NCBI GenBank assembly: GCA_017453335.1 | Contig: JAFTKI010000016.1 | Coordinates: 19,428 to 83,427, forward strand | DNA: 64,000 bases | Source of the DNA: Clostridia bacterium | GTDB lineage: Bacteria; Bacillota_A; Clostridia; Oscillospirales; CAG-272 | Direction: 5' to 3' | Shown: positions 26,436 through 34,703 of the stretch, in pieces | Layout of the letters: each line of letters opens with the position of its first letter | How positions within the stretch are numbered: the stretch's first letter is position 1 | Position numbers and translations under genes: made by a program | Notes under the pieces: model-generated | Told to the model about the DNA's origin: nothing | The model's input: the letters and a program-made list of their open reading frames with translations, nothing else | Databases searched by the model: none

Positions 26436-26527
26436 GGATGCGAACCAACTAAAATAGCGGAAAACACATTCGTGTTTTTCGTGTTGTTTTTGTGCCGCAT
26501 CCCCTCGGGAGATGCGGTTCTTTTTTT
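26436..26527 (+). promoter_or_regulatory. Attenuator-like leader with terminator and competing antiterminator arm
   Basis: A terminator hairpin pairs CCGCATC (26495-26501) with GATGCGG (26511-26517) and is followed by TTCTTTTTTT, directly before the ribosome site of the first gene. GGATGCG at 26436-26442 is complementary to CGCATCC at 26496-26502 and could take away the left arm of the terminator. A second hairpin (GAAAACAC 26460-26467 with GTGTTTTTC 26472-26480) sits between. The layout is that of a transcription attenuator; the signal it senses is unknown. Confidence 0.6.
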
Positions 26528-26539
26528 GGAGGTAACGGA

Positions 26540-26797
26540 ATGGAGAACAGAGTGGCTGTTATGAGCATCATTGTGGAAAACAAGGATGCCGTGGAAAGGA
26601 TCAACTCGCTCTTGCACGAGCATGGCGAATATATCATCGGGCGCATGGGACTCCCCTATCCCAAGCGCGGCATCAGCATTATCAGTATTGCGTTGGATGC
26701 ACCGCAAAACACCATCGCGGCACTGTCGGGCAAGATCGGAAATCTTGCGGGCGTGAGTGTGAAGACCGCGTATTCGGGGATTCAATCGCATGAGTAA
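26540..26797 (+). CDS. TM1266-type iron-only hydrogenase system putative regulator
   Basis: 85 residues with an ACT-like/CopG-nickel-responsive-type fold: MENRVAVMSIIVENKDAVERIN, then GEYIIGRMGLPYPKRGISIISIALD and TIAALSGKIGNLAGVSVKTAYS (in parts). The IGRMGLPY and LSGKIGNLxGVxVK blocks are characteristic of the small protein that accompanies hydE/hydG/hydF in Clostridia and Thermotogae. Its role is thought to be regulatory but is not established. GGAGG lies 7 bases before the ATG. It overlaps hydE by eight bases. Confidence 0.88.
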   Translation: MENRVAVMSIIVENKDAVERINSLLHEHGEYIIGRMGLPYPKRGISIISIALDAPQNTIAALSGKIGNLAGVSVKTAYSGIQSHE

Positions 26798-27842
26798 CCG
26801 TTACAAAGAGCTGATCGATCGGCTTGCCGATACGCATCACTTAGAGCTTGAGGAATACAGGGAATTGATCGAGTATCGCACCCCCGAGCTTGCAGACTAC
26901 CTTGCCAAGCGCGCCGTGGAAGCGCGCAAAGCGATCTACGGCAATTCGGTCTTCATCCGCGGCTTGATCGAGATCAGCAATTATTGCAAAAACGATTGCC
27001 TGTACTGCGGGATCCAACGCTCCAACAAGAAATGCCAGCGATACCGTCTCTCGCCCGAGGATATTCTGGGCTGCTGCCGTGAGGGCTACGCGCTCGGCTT
27101 CAGAACCTTCGTCCTGCAGGGCGGCGAGGATGCCTTTTGGAGTGACGCGGTTCTGTGTGATCTGATCAAGGAGATCAAGCACCGTCATCCCGATTGCGCC
27201 GTGACGCTCTCGCTCGGAGAACGCTCCAAGGAAAGCTACGCGATCTTAAAGCAGGCGGGTGCCGACCGTTATCTTTTGCGCCACGAGACCGCCGACAAAG
27301 CTCATTACGAAAAGCTTCATCCAAAGGAAATGTCCTTTGACGCGCGTATGCGCTGTCTTTACGATCTGCGTGAATTGGGTTACCAGGTCGGTTGCGGATT
27401 TATGGTGGGGTCCCCCCATCAAACCGCGCACGAGCTTGCGCTTGATCTGCAATTTGTGGAACGCTTCAAGCCTGCCATGTGCGGGATCGGTCCTTTTATT
27501 CCGCAATCCGACACGCCGTTCGGCAATCAATCGGCGGGTTCCTTGGAATTGACCTGTTATCTTCTTTCGATCCTGCGACTGATCCACCCCAACCTGTTGC
27601 TCCCCTCCACCACCGCGCTTGGAAGCATTCATCCGCGCGGACGCGAAATGGGGATCCTGTCGGGTGCGAACGTGGTCATGCCCAATCTATCTCCCCCATC
27701 GGTACGAAAAAAATACGCCTTGTACGATAACAAAGCATCTGACGGCTCCGAAGCCGCCGAATGCCGCGATGCGCTTGCCGCTCGCATGAAGGAGATCGGC
27801 TACGAGGTGGTCACCGACCGCGGTGACGTGAAATCTTTGTAA
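26790..27842 (+). CDS. hydE: [FeFe] hydrogenase H-cluster radical SAM maturase HydE
   Basis: 350 residues. The radical SAM cluster motif CxxxCxxC is at C66, C70 and C73 (NYCKNDCLYCG), followed by the LQGGED and TLSLGE strands of the barrel and LRHETADKAHYEKLHP, a HydE signature region. HydE helps build the diiron dithiolate bridge precursor of the H-cluster. It overlaps the preceding regulator gene by eight bases (ATGAGTAA), so translation is coupled, and is followed by hydG after 27 bases. Length matches known HydE proteins. Confidence 0.94.
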   Translation: MSNRYKELIDRLADTHHLELEEYRELIEYRTPELADYLAKRAVEARKAIYGNSVFIRGLIEISNYCKNDCLYCGIQRSNKKCQRYRLSPEDILGCCREGYALGFRTFVLQGGEDAFWSDAVLCDLIKEIKHRHPDCAVTLSLGERSKESYAILKQAGADRYLLRHETADKAHYEKLHPKEMSFDARMRCLYDLRELGYQVGCGFMVGSPHQTAHELALDLQFVERFKPAMCGIGPFIPQSDTPFGNQSAGSLELTCYLLSILRLIHPNLLLPSTTALGSIHPRGREMGILSGANVVMPNLSPPSVRKKYALYDNKASDGSEAAECRDALAARMKEIGYEVVTDRGDVKSL

Positions 27843-27869
27843 ATTCATCATCAAGAAAGGACATATATT

Positions 27870-29327
27870 ATGGCAACCTACAATCCCAAATCGCTCAAAG
27901 CCGAGGAATTCATCTCGGACGCGGAGATCCGCGAAACGCTGGCTTATGCCGAAGCAAACAAAAACAACCTCCCTCTCATCGAGGAAATTTTAGAAAAAGC
28001 AAGACCGAAGAAGACCGAGACCGGTCACGTTTGCGCAGGTCTTACCCACAAGGAGGCATCGGTTCTGCTTGCCTGCGAGATCCCCGAGGTGATCGAAAAG
28101 ATCTACGCCATTGCCGAGGAGATCAAGCTTGCCTTTTACGGCAACCGTATCGTTATTTTTGCACCCCTGTACCTCTCCAATTATTGCATCAACGGCTGTG
28201 TTTACTGCCCCTATCACCGCCAGAACAAGTCCATTCCGCGCAAAAAGCTGACGCAGGAGGAGGTTCGCGCCGAGGTCATCGCACTTCAGGATATGGGTCA
28301 CAAGCGTCTTGCCATTGAGGCGGGCGAGGATCCCAAAAACAACCCCATCGAGTACATTCTGGAGTGTATCAACACCATCTACAGCGTACATCACAAGAAC
28401 GGCGACATTCGCCGCGTGAATGTCAATATTGCCGCCACAACGGTTGAAAACTACCGCAAGCTCAAGGAAGCGGGCATCGGCACCTACATTCTGTTCCAGG
28501 AGACCTATCACAAGGAAAGCTACGAGCAGCTTCATCCCACGGGTCCGAAGCACGACTACGCTTACCACACCGAGGCGATGGACCGCGCAATGGAGGGTGG
28601 AATTGATGATGTGGGCTTGGGCGTGCTGTTCGGCTTGGAGCTTTACAAATACGAATTTGCGGGACTGCTTTTGCACGCCGAGCATCTGGAGGCGGTTCAC
28701 GGCGTTGGCCCCCACACCATCAGCGTTCCTCGCCTGAAGCGTGCAGATGATATTGACCCCGATAAATTCGATAACGGAATCGATGACGAAACCTTTGCAA
28801 AGATCACCGCTTGCATCCGTCTGGCAGTTCCCTACACGGGCATTATCATTTCCACGCGTGAGACCGAAGCGGTGCGCTCCAAGCTGCTGCGCCTTGGTGT
28901 GTCGCAGGTATCGGGTGGCTCGCGCACCTCGGTGGGCGGCTACGCGGGATACTCCAACGAGGAGCGTCCTCACGACACCGAGCAGTTTGACGTTTCCGAC
29001 CAACGCTCGCTGGACGAGGTGGTTCGCTGGCTGATGGAAAACGGTCATATCCCGTCCTTCTGCACGGCTTGCTACCGCGAGGGCCGCACAGGCGACCGCT
29101 TTATGAGCCTGTGCAAAACGGGACAGATCCTCAACTGCTGCCACCCCAACGCGCTGATGACGCTCTCCGAATATCTGGAGGACTACGCCTCGCCCGAAAC
29201 CAAGGAGGTGGGCTACCGCATGGTGGAAGAAGAATTGAACCGCATCCCCAAGGAAAAGGTTCGCGCCATTGCGGAGGATAACATCAAAAATATCCGCAAT
29301 TCCAACCGCCGCGACTTCCGCTTCTGA
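27870..29327 (+). CDS. hydG: [FeFe] hydrogenase H-cluster radical SAM maturase HydG
   Basis: 485 residues. The N-terminal radical SAM motif is C106-x3-C110-x2-C113 (NYCINGCVYCPYH). The C-terminal domain carries FCTACYREGRTGDRFM and NCCHPNALMT, the ligands of the auxiliary iron-sulfur cluster. HydG cleaves tyrosine to make the CO and cyanide ligands of the H-cluster iron. Both clusters are intact, so the protein should be active and distinct from ThiH, which lacks the C-terminal cluster. AAAGGA precedes the ATG; hydF follows after 14 bases. Confidence 0.95.
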   Translation: MATYNPKSLKAEEFISDAEIRETLAYAEANKNNLPLIEEILEKARPKKTETGHVCAGLTHKEASVLLACEIPEVIEKIYAIAEEIKLAFYGNRIVIFAPLYLSNYCINGCVYCPYHRQNKSIPRKKLTQEEVRAEVIALQDMGHKRLAIEAGEDPKNNPIEYILECINTIYSVHHKNGDIRRVNVNIAATTVENYRKLKEAGIGTYILFQETYHKESYEQLHPTGPKHDYAYHTEAMDRAMEGGIDDVGLGVLFGLELYKYEFAGLLLHAEHLEAVHGVGPHTISVPRLKRADDIDPDKFDNGIDDETFAKITACIRLAVPYTGIIISTRETEAVRSKLLRLGVSQVSGGSRTSVGGYAGYSNEERPHDTEQFDVSDQRSLDEVVRWLMENGHIPSFCTACYREGRTGDRFMSLCKTGQILNCCHPNALMTLSEYLEDYASPETKEVGYRMVEEELNRIPKEKVRAIAEDNIKNIRNSNRRDFRF

Positions 29328-29341
29328 TACAGGAGAACACT

Positions 29342-30541
29342 ATGGGACTGAATGAAACCGTATCGGCCGAACGCCTGCATATTGGCTTTTTCGGCATGCG
29401 CAACGCAGGAAAATCAAGCCTTGTTAATGCGGTAACGGGACAGAATCTTTCGGTGGTATCGGATGTGAAGGGTACCACCACCGACCCCGTAAAAAAAGCC
29501 ATGGAGCTGCTCCCCTTGGGGCCTGTGGTCATTCTCGACACCCCCGGTCTTGACGACGAGGGAGAGCTGGGACTGTTGCGCGTTCAAAAGGCAAAGGAAA
29601 TGCTGGCAACCACCGACATTGCGGTGTTGGTTGTGGATGCCGCACGCGGCATTGGGGAGCAGGATCTTCTCTTGCGTGGAGAATTGGAAACGCGCAAAAT
29701 TCCCTTCCTTGTTGCCTATAACAAATGCGACCAATGCGAAAAAGAGCCGCTTGCCGACAAAAACGCGCTGTACGTCAGCGCCAAAACGGGAGACGGCGTG
29801 GAAGAACTGAAAAACCGCTTGGGCGAGTTTGCACGGTCGCTCAAAACCGAAAAATTCGTGGTGCGCGACCTGCTTTGTGCGGGCGATCTTGTGGTGATGG
29901 TCACCCCAATCGACGAGGCCGCGCCCAAGGGACGGCTGATCCTGCCTCAACAAATGGTTTTGCGCGATATCCTTGACGCACACGCAACGGCTGTGGTCTG
30001 CCAGGACACCGAGCTGCCACACACGCTGGCGGGACTTTCCAAAAAGCCGCGCATGGTGATCACCGATTCTCAGGTGTTTGGCAAGGTTGCCAAGGACACC
30101 CCGCGTGACATTCCCCTGACCTCTTTTTCGATCCTCATGGCACGCTACAAGGGCGATCTTGCTACGCTGGTACAGGGCTTCGCCGCCTTAAAAAATCTGC
30201 GTGACGCTGACCGCGTGCTGATTGCCGAGGGGTGTACGCACCACCGTCAGTGTAACGACATCGGCACCGTGAAAATGCCGGGCTGGATCGAGGGCTTCAC
30301 AGGTGTTAAGCCTGTGTACAGCTTCACCTCGGGCGGTGAATTTCCCGATGACCTTTCCGAATATAAGGTCATCGTACATTGCGGCGGCTGTATGCTGAAC
30401 GAAGCGGCAATGAAGCACCGCATGGAAACGGCAGGCTCTGCCCGTGTGCCGATCGTCAACTACGGCATCGCCATCGCGGGAATGCACGGAATTTTGGCAC
30501 GAAGCCTTGAGTTGTTTCCCGATATTCTAAATCTGCTTTAA
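29342..30541 (+). CDS. hydF: [FeFe] hydrogenase H-cluster maturation GTPase HydF
   Basis: 399 residues. The N-terminal GTPase domain has P-loop GMRNAGKSS (residues 18-26), KGTTTDPVKK, LDTPGLDD and NKCD. The C-terminal cluster domain shows EGCTHHRQCNDIG and HCGGCMLNEAAM, giving the CxHx(n)CxxC cluster ligands. HydF is the scaffold on which the diiron subcluster is assembled and then passed to the hydrogenase. AGGAG lies before the ATG. It ends the four-gene operon at a strong terminator. The hydrogenase structural gene hydA is not in the window. Confidence 0.95.
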   Translation: MGLNETVSAERLHIGFFGMRNAGKSSLVNAVTGQNLSVVSDVKGTTTDPVKKAMELLPLGPVVILDTPGLDDEGELGLLRVQKAKEMLATTDIAVLVVDAARGIGEQDLLLRGELETRKIPFLVAYNKCDQCEKEPLADKNALYVSAKTGDGVEELKNRLGEFARSLKTEKFVVRDLLCAGDLVVMVTPIDEAAPKGRLILPQQMVLRDILDAHATAVVCQDTELPHTLAGLSKKPRMVITDSQVFGKVAKDTPRDIPLTSFSILMARYKGDLATLVQGFAALKNLRDADRVLIAEGCTHHRQCNDIGTVKMPGWIEGFTGVKPVYSFTSGGEFPDDLSEYKVIVHCGGCMLNEAAMKHRMETAGSARVPIVNYGIAIAGMHGILARSLELFPDILNLL

Positions 30542-30544
30542 AGA

Positions 30545-30579
30545 AAAAAGCAACGAAACGGTTCGTTTCGTTGCTTTTT
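30545..30579. terminator. Bidirectional intrinsic terminator
   Basis: AAAAAGCAACGAAACG (30545-30560) pairs with CGTTTCGTTGCTTTTT (30564-30579). It serves hydF and, on the other strand, the peroxiredoxin gene. Confidence 0.92.
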
Positions 30580-30585
30580 CATTTA

Positions 30586-31038
30586 TTACAGCTCTGCCAA
30601 AATTTCTGCCGCGTTGGTATCGGGCTTGACCTTCGGCATCACCTTTTTAATCGTACCGTTCTCGTCGATCAGAAAGGTAGTGCGTACCACGCCCATGCTC
30701 ACCTTGCCGCACATTTTCTTTTCCTGCCATACGCCATACGCCTGTATTGCTTCCAGCTTCGGATCGGACAAAAGAACAAACGGCAAATTGAATTTTTCGG
30801 CAAATTTTTGGTGAGACGCCACGCTATCCTTGCTGACACCGATCACCTCAACACCCTTTGCGCGAAATTCTCCGTACGCCGCGCCAAACGCGCATGCCTG
30901 TCTGCTGCAACCGGGGGTATTATCCTTCGGGTAAAAATACAAAACGACCTTCTTGCCCAAAAAATCCGAAAGAGAAACGCTCTTTCCGTCCTTATCCTGC
31001 AAGGTAAGATCAGGAGCCTTCATTCCAACTTCCAACAT
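30586..31038 (-). CDS. bcp: Thioredoxin-dependent thiol peroxidase, Bcp/PrxQ type
   Basis: 150 residues, standard length for Bcp. The peroxidatic cysteine is in NTPGCSRQACAF; the second cysteine five residues later is the resolving Cys of the PrxQ type. Other blocks are VVLYFYPKD, VIGVSKDSVASHQKFAEKF (in part) and RTTFLIDENG. It reduces hydroperoxides using thioredoxin. The usual TPGCTxEAC reads SRQAC here, a mild variation. The ATG at 31038 with AAAGGAG upstream is preferred to an upstream extension that would run into the phosphatase gene. Last gene of a three-gene operon. Confidence 0.9.
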   Translation of the reverse strand: MLEVGMKAPDLTLQDKDGKSVSLSDFLGKKVVLYFYPKDNTPGCSRQACAFGAAYGEFRAKGVEVIGVSKDSVASHQKFAEKFNLPFVLLSDPKLEAIQAYGVWQEKKMCGKVSMGVVRTTFLIDENGTIKKVMPKVKPDTNAAEILAEL

Positions 31039-31063
31039 CTTAATTTTCTCCTTTTTCAAAGCA

Positions 31064-31702
31064 TTAGTCAAGGTTCGCGCCACCCACCCGATCCTCCAGG
31101 TGTCCCGTGAATCCAACCTCTTTCAATCGAACCTCTCCGTTCTCATATTCGATCACCGTAATCGATGCATTCATCACAGGAGGCGTTTCCATCAGGTGAC
31201 CGATATCATATCCGTTCCATACACAAAGCATGCAGCGAAGCACACCGCCGTGAGTGGCAATCATCACCGTTTTGCCATTGTTTTCCTTTGCAATCTCGTC
31301 CAGAGCCTTCGAAACGCGCGTCACTACATCAAGCGAGCTTTCCCCATCGGGATAGGTAAACCGAGCACGGTCGTTAGAAAAGATCGCGTATTCCTCGGGA
31401 AACTCCTCTTTTACACGTTCGAAATAACAACCGCCCCAGCGACCTACATCGGTTTCACGCAGATCCTTCCGCTTCTGTATCGGAAGTCCGAACAGGCAAG
31501 CTGTCGGTTCGGCGGTGGCAACCGCGCGGGACAGGTCGCTGGAATAGATCGCATCAATCTGATAATGGGAAAATAAATAGTCCCCCACGCGCTCGGCTTG
31601 CCAAAGCCCCACTTCGTCCAGATGCACGTCAAGGTGTCCCGTGAAGCGATTTTCTTTATTGAATTGACTGTAGCCGTGTCTTACAAGAATAAATCTGACC
31701 AT
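31064..31702 (-). CDS. Histidine phosphatase family protein (phosphoglycerate mutase-like)
   Basis: 212 residues. The phosphorylated histidine lies in ILVRHGYSQFN at the N-terminus; SSDLSRAVATAEPTA and MIATHGGVLRCML supply the other catalytic residues. Members of this family dephosphorylate sugar phosphates, phosphoserine, alpha-ribazole phosphate and others, so the substrate is open. It lies between an alpha-galactosidase-like gene (36 bases upstream) and bcp (25 bases downstream) in one operon, and a sugar phosphate is a plausible substrate. Start ATG at 31702, with a GGAG about 11 bases upstream. Confidence 0.88.
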   Translation of the reverse strand: MVRFILVRHGYSQFNKENRFTGHLDVHLDEVGLWQAERVGDYLFSHYQIDAIYSSDLSRAVATAEPTACLFGLPIQKRKDLRETDVGRWGGCYFERVKEEFPEEYAIFSNDRARFTYPDGESSLDVVTRVSKALDEIAKENNGKTVMIATHGGVLRCMLCVWNGYDIGHLMETPPVMNASITVIEYENGEVRLKEVGFTGHLEDRVGGANLD

Positions 31703-31738
31703 TTGATAAGTGTCTCCGTTTGGCGTTTGTTTATGCAA

Positions 31739-33484
31739 TCAGTTGATCTGCAAAAGTGCGTAGCTTCTTTCGCGGTCAAGCGTTACACGAACCGAGCCGT
31801 CCTCGGCAGACACACCAACCTGTCCGTTGCTTGCAAGCACTCGGATGTTGCTCGATGCGCTAAGATCCGCCACGTCAAAGCGATAGGACGCGCGATCGTT
31901 CACCTCACGGAACACCAGCAGATATTCGGTCTTGCCGCCATTCGCACACGCAAAGCCCGTCCAGCTCCTGCCGCTCGGCTTTTCTCCGATCGGTGTGATA
32001 TCAGCACCAACCAATGCTCCGCGGTGTTGCTTCCAGACCTCCATCAAGGGGGCAAGCTCTGCTCTTCTCTCGTCGCTCAGGAATTGCATCTCCATCCAGA
32101 ACAAGGGGTTGCTCAGCATCACGGCGGCAAACAGATAATCCATGGTGTACAGCGACGGGACAAAAGGATCCCCCTCGTTATAATGGTCGGTTACACGGTC
32201 GGGGTTAACCAATTCAAACTGGAAGCGCGACAGGGGCAAATATTTTCCGATATTCCACTGATGGCGCAGAACGCGGTGCGGGAAGTAGTTTGCCAGCTTG
32301 GTGTAACGGTTCTCGGCAAAGATGGTACCGAATTCCGCACCGCAGAGATAATTGAGTCGGTCATGACGCGTAACGTCCATCTGAACCGATACATCGTCCC
32401 CCAGCGAATAGATCGCGCGAAGCATTTCCAAAAGGCGTTGCTTTCCGCGCTCGCTTGTCACCTGATACATATCCAGCTTGAAGAAGCGGAAGCCCCACTC
32501 GTTGTAGGCACGGCGAGCCACCTCGATATCGCGCTCCAGAGTTTCAAATTCGTTCCAGCTGTAGGGTACCATCCACATACCCACGCGGATATTCTTTTCT
32601 TTTGCGTAATCATTGATCACACGCAAGCCCTGCGGGAATCGCTCGGTGTTGATCTCCCATGTGTCCTCTGCCGAAAAATCACGGAAGCCCTCGGCATTTC
32701 GGGGTGCTGTGCATACCGTTCCGTTGATCTGCCAGCCGTCATCGATCTGCACGATATCCACGCCGATCTTTTCCGCCGCGTCGATCTCCCCCACCACAAA
32801 GTCGTGGCAAACACACTCGCGTCCGTGTGCATCTCCCCATGTGTTGGACATGGTCACAAGTTCTTTTCTTTGGTTCCAGTGGCGGTAGTAATTGCGGCAA
32901 AGTGCCTCGCACTCGCCCTGCTTGCAAAATCCGATCACCACGGGATTGGTTGCATTCTCCAACGAGATATATCCGCCACCGCGCTCCTCGCCCGGCTTGA
33001 AATTCGGTTTTCCCTGTGTGATCGAAAGCTTGGAGTGAATGTAGTCGGGAGCTTCCGAAAGGATCATCAGCGCATCCCCTCTCTCGTTATCCTCCAAAAA
33101 GAACATTTCTCCTTCCACGGGGTGCTTCAGGCCTGTGCGGAAGGTCGGCTCCCAATGCTCCTCTGCCAGCACATCGCTGTCATCGGTGAAGGCACGCAGC
33201 TTGACGCTTCGCACCGTCCAATGTGCGCCCTTGATACGAGCCAGATATTCCTGGCTGGACGGAGACATACGGATCACGGGCAGATCTCCCCACATCTGAT
33301 AGATCTTTTCTTCTTTTCCGCAAACGGCGCGCACCTCCATAAAAGGTGCGGAACAGCCGAAATTATCATTTTTCGCTACCGTAATGCTGTCAACATCCTT
33401 GAAAGTCCGCTCAATCAGCGCATTTTTAAGGGTAAGGATTCGGTCTTGCAGCACGGCCTCGCATCCGCAAATCAAATTACTCAT
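31739..33484 (-). CDS. Clan GH-D glycoside hydrolase (alpha-galactosidase-like)
   Basis: 581 residues. The barrel strands VDIVQIDDGWQ, IRVGMWMVPYSW, and GFRFFKLDMYQV (nucleophile Asp in KLDMY) match the GH36/GH27 melibiase clan; SVQMDVTRHDR and ENRYTKLANYFPHRVLRHQW follow. An N-terminal beta-sandwich of about 200 residues precedes the barrel. It differs clearly from the GH36 at 18568-20523 and is closer in length and layout to the 581-residue enzyme at 41641-43386. Cytoplasmic, no signal peptide. Exact specificity is uncertain. Own promoter at 33560-33588; AAAGGA precedes the ATG. Confidence 0.8.
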   Translation of the reverse strand: MSNLICGCEAVLQDRILTLKNALIERTFKDVDSITVAKNDNFGCSAPFMEVRAVCGKEEKIYQMWGDLPVIRMSPSSQEYLARIKGAHWTVRSVKLRAFTDDSDVLAEEHWEPTFRTGLKHPVEGEMFFLEDNERGDALMILSEAPDYIHSKLSITQGKPNFKPGEERGGGYISLENATNPVVIGFCKQGECEALCRNYYRHWNQRKELVTMSNTWGDAHGRECVCHDFVVGEIDAAEKIGVDIVQIDDGWQINGTVCTAPRNAEGFRDFSAEDTWEINTERFPQGLRVINDYAKEKNIRVGMWMVPYSWNEFETLERDIEVARRAYNEWGFRFFKLDMYQVTSERGKQRLLEMLRAIYSLGDDVSVQMDVTRHDRLNYLCGAEFGTIFAENRYTKLANYFPHRVLRHQWNIGKYLPLSRFQFELVNPDRVTDHYNEGDPFVPSLYTMDYLFAAVMLSNPLFWMEMQFLSDERRAELAPLMEVWKQHRGALVGADITPIGEKPSGRSWTGFACANGGKTEYLLVFREVNDRASYRFDVADLSASSNIRVLASNGQVGVSAEDGSVRVTLDRERSYALLQIN

Positions 33485-33559
33485 GTTTCTTGTCCTTTCT
33501 CTCGGATTGCTTCCGATAAAGTTTATTTTATTGTATTCCTCTTTTATATTAATGTCTTA

Positions 33560-33588
33560 ATTATAAAGGTATCGGAGTCAAAAGTCAA
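33560..33588 (-). promoter_or_regulatory. SigA-type promoter of the galactosidase-phosphatase-bcp operon
   Basis: On the minus strand TTGACT (33588-33583), 17-base spacer, TATAAT (33565-33560). Confidence 0.72.
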
Positions 33589-33754
33589 TGAAAACAACAG
33601 ACATTCCTAAAATAAAATGTCCCTTTTTTATAATTTTCTTTGCATTTTGGCTTGATATGCTTTATAACGGAGAAAAGTAGGTGAAACGCTATGCGACGAC
33701 TTTCACGCCAAAAAAAGGTCAAGCAAACGCAGAAAGTTTTTCAAAAAAAGCTTC

Positions 33755-34501
33755 TCAGGTTTCGACGACCACGAAATCGGTTCCCGAATACTGCTCCTTT
33801 GTCTTTTGGTCGAACACATAGTTACTGATCACGCGATCCACCTCGCCGAAATCGCAAAAGACCTCATGGAAGGGCTGATCCACCTTCTGGTGATCCACCA
33901 GATAAAAGACCTCCCCCGCGTTCTTTGCAACCGCCCGAAGCATCAGATCATACACACCCGATGCGATCATCCCGTTGCTTGATACCGCTCCCGTGGAAAA
34001 GAACATCTTATCCACGCGGTATCGGGCGGCATTTTCCACGCTTTCGGGGCCGTACAGCATACTGGGAGACTCCACGATGGTGCCGCCCAAGCAGATCACC
34101 TTGATCTCGTACGCGCTCAGGTTTGCCGCCAATACGATGTTGTTGGTCACAACGGTCAATCCCTTTCGCCCCACCAGATATTGCTCCATACATTGGCAGG
34201 TCGTGGAGCCGTCCAGAAAGATGGTGTCGCCGTCCTTTACAAAGCCTGCCGCCGCCTGCCCGATCTGCCGCTTTTCGGCGCGCATCTTGTGCGAGCGGAA
34301 AAAGACGGGAATGTAGGTCGACCGCACAGGCTCTACGCCGCCGTAGCTTCGCTTGATCAGCTGTTGGCTTTGCAGAGCGTTCAGATCGCGGTTCACGGTT
34401 GCCGAGCTGTAATGCAACACCTCGGTCAGATATTTCACGGTGACGTGTCCCTGCTTCTCCAGAATTTCAAGGATCCTGTCCTGCCGCGCTTTTGAACTCA
34501 T
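33755..34501 (-). CDS. DeoR/GlpR family transcriptional regulator
   Basis: 248 residues. The N-terminal winged helix reads RQDRILEILEKQGHVTVKYL then YSSATVNRDLNALQSQQLIKR, the DeoR signature. The C-terminal sugar-phosphate sensor domain contains IFLDGSTTCQCMEQYL, VVTNNIVLAANL, CLGGTIVE and FFSTGAVSSNGM. Such proteins repress sugar operons until a phosphorylated intermediate binds. AGGAGG precedes the ATG at 34501. It is divergent from the glycyl radical enzyme operon, and the intergenic region holds five copies of an 8-base motif, so this operon and its own gene are the likely targets. Confidence 0.92.
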   Translation of the reverse strand: MSSKARQDRILEILEKQGHVTVKYLTEVLHYSSATVNRDLNALQSQQLIKRSYGGVEPVRSTYIPVFFRSHKMRAEKRQIGQAAAGFVKDGDTIFLDGSTTCQCMEQYLVGRKGLTVVTNNIVLAANLSAYEIKVICLGGTIVESPSMLYGPESVENAARYRVDKMFFSTGAVSSNGMIASGVYDLMLRAVAKNAGEVFYLVDHQKVDQPFHEVFCDFGEVDRVISNYVFDQKTKEQYSGTDFVVVET

Positions 34502-34514
34502 TTTACCGCCTCCT

Positions 34515-34597
34515 TTTCTCATCATTTCTCATTATACCATATCTTTTCTCATTTTTGTACCGTTTTTTTGAAAATTTTATGAGAATTTCATGAGAAA
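34515..34597. promoter_or_regulatory. Operator array: five TTTCTCAT/ATGAGAAA boxes
   Basis: TTTCTCAT occurs at 34515-34522, 34525-34532 and 34545-34552 (steps of 10 and 20 bases). Its complement occurs at 34579-34586 (ATGAGAAT, one mismatch) and 34590-34597 (ATGAGAAA). The leftward boxes overlap and follow the -10 of the deoR gene (TATAAT on the minus strand near 34533-34538), and the rightward boxes lie just upstream of the -35 of the glycyl radical enzyme operon. Helical phasing suggests cooperative binding by the DeoR protein. Confidence 0.65.
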
Positions 34598-34619
34598 TTT
34601 GCAATATGAAGAACCCCGA

Positions 34620-34648
34620 TTGAAAAATGGCGAAAAAAGAGGTATACT
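34620..34648 (+). promoter_or_regulatory. SigA-type promoter of the glycyl radical enzyme operon
   Basis: TTGAAA (34620-34625), 17-base spacer, TATACT (34643-34648), 22 bases downstream of the nearest operator box. Confidence 0.68.
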
Positions 34649-34703
34649 AAACGTAAATGATAGAAAGAAAAGAATTCCCCAAATCACCGAAGGGAGCGAA
34701 CAA

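Noticed and set aside
33691..33828. 45-residue basic open frame starting ATG at 33691
   Set aside because: It overlaps the 3' end of the deoR gene on the other strand, has a weak ribosome site, low complexity and no recognisable fold.
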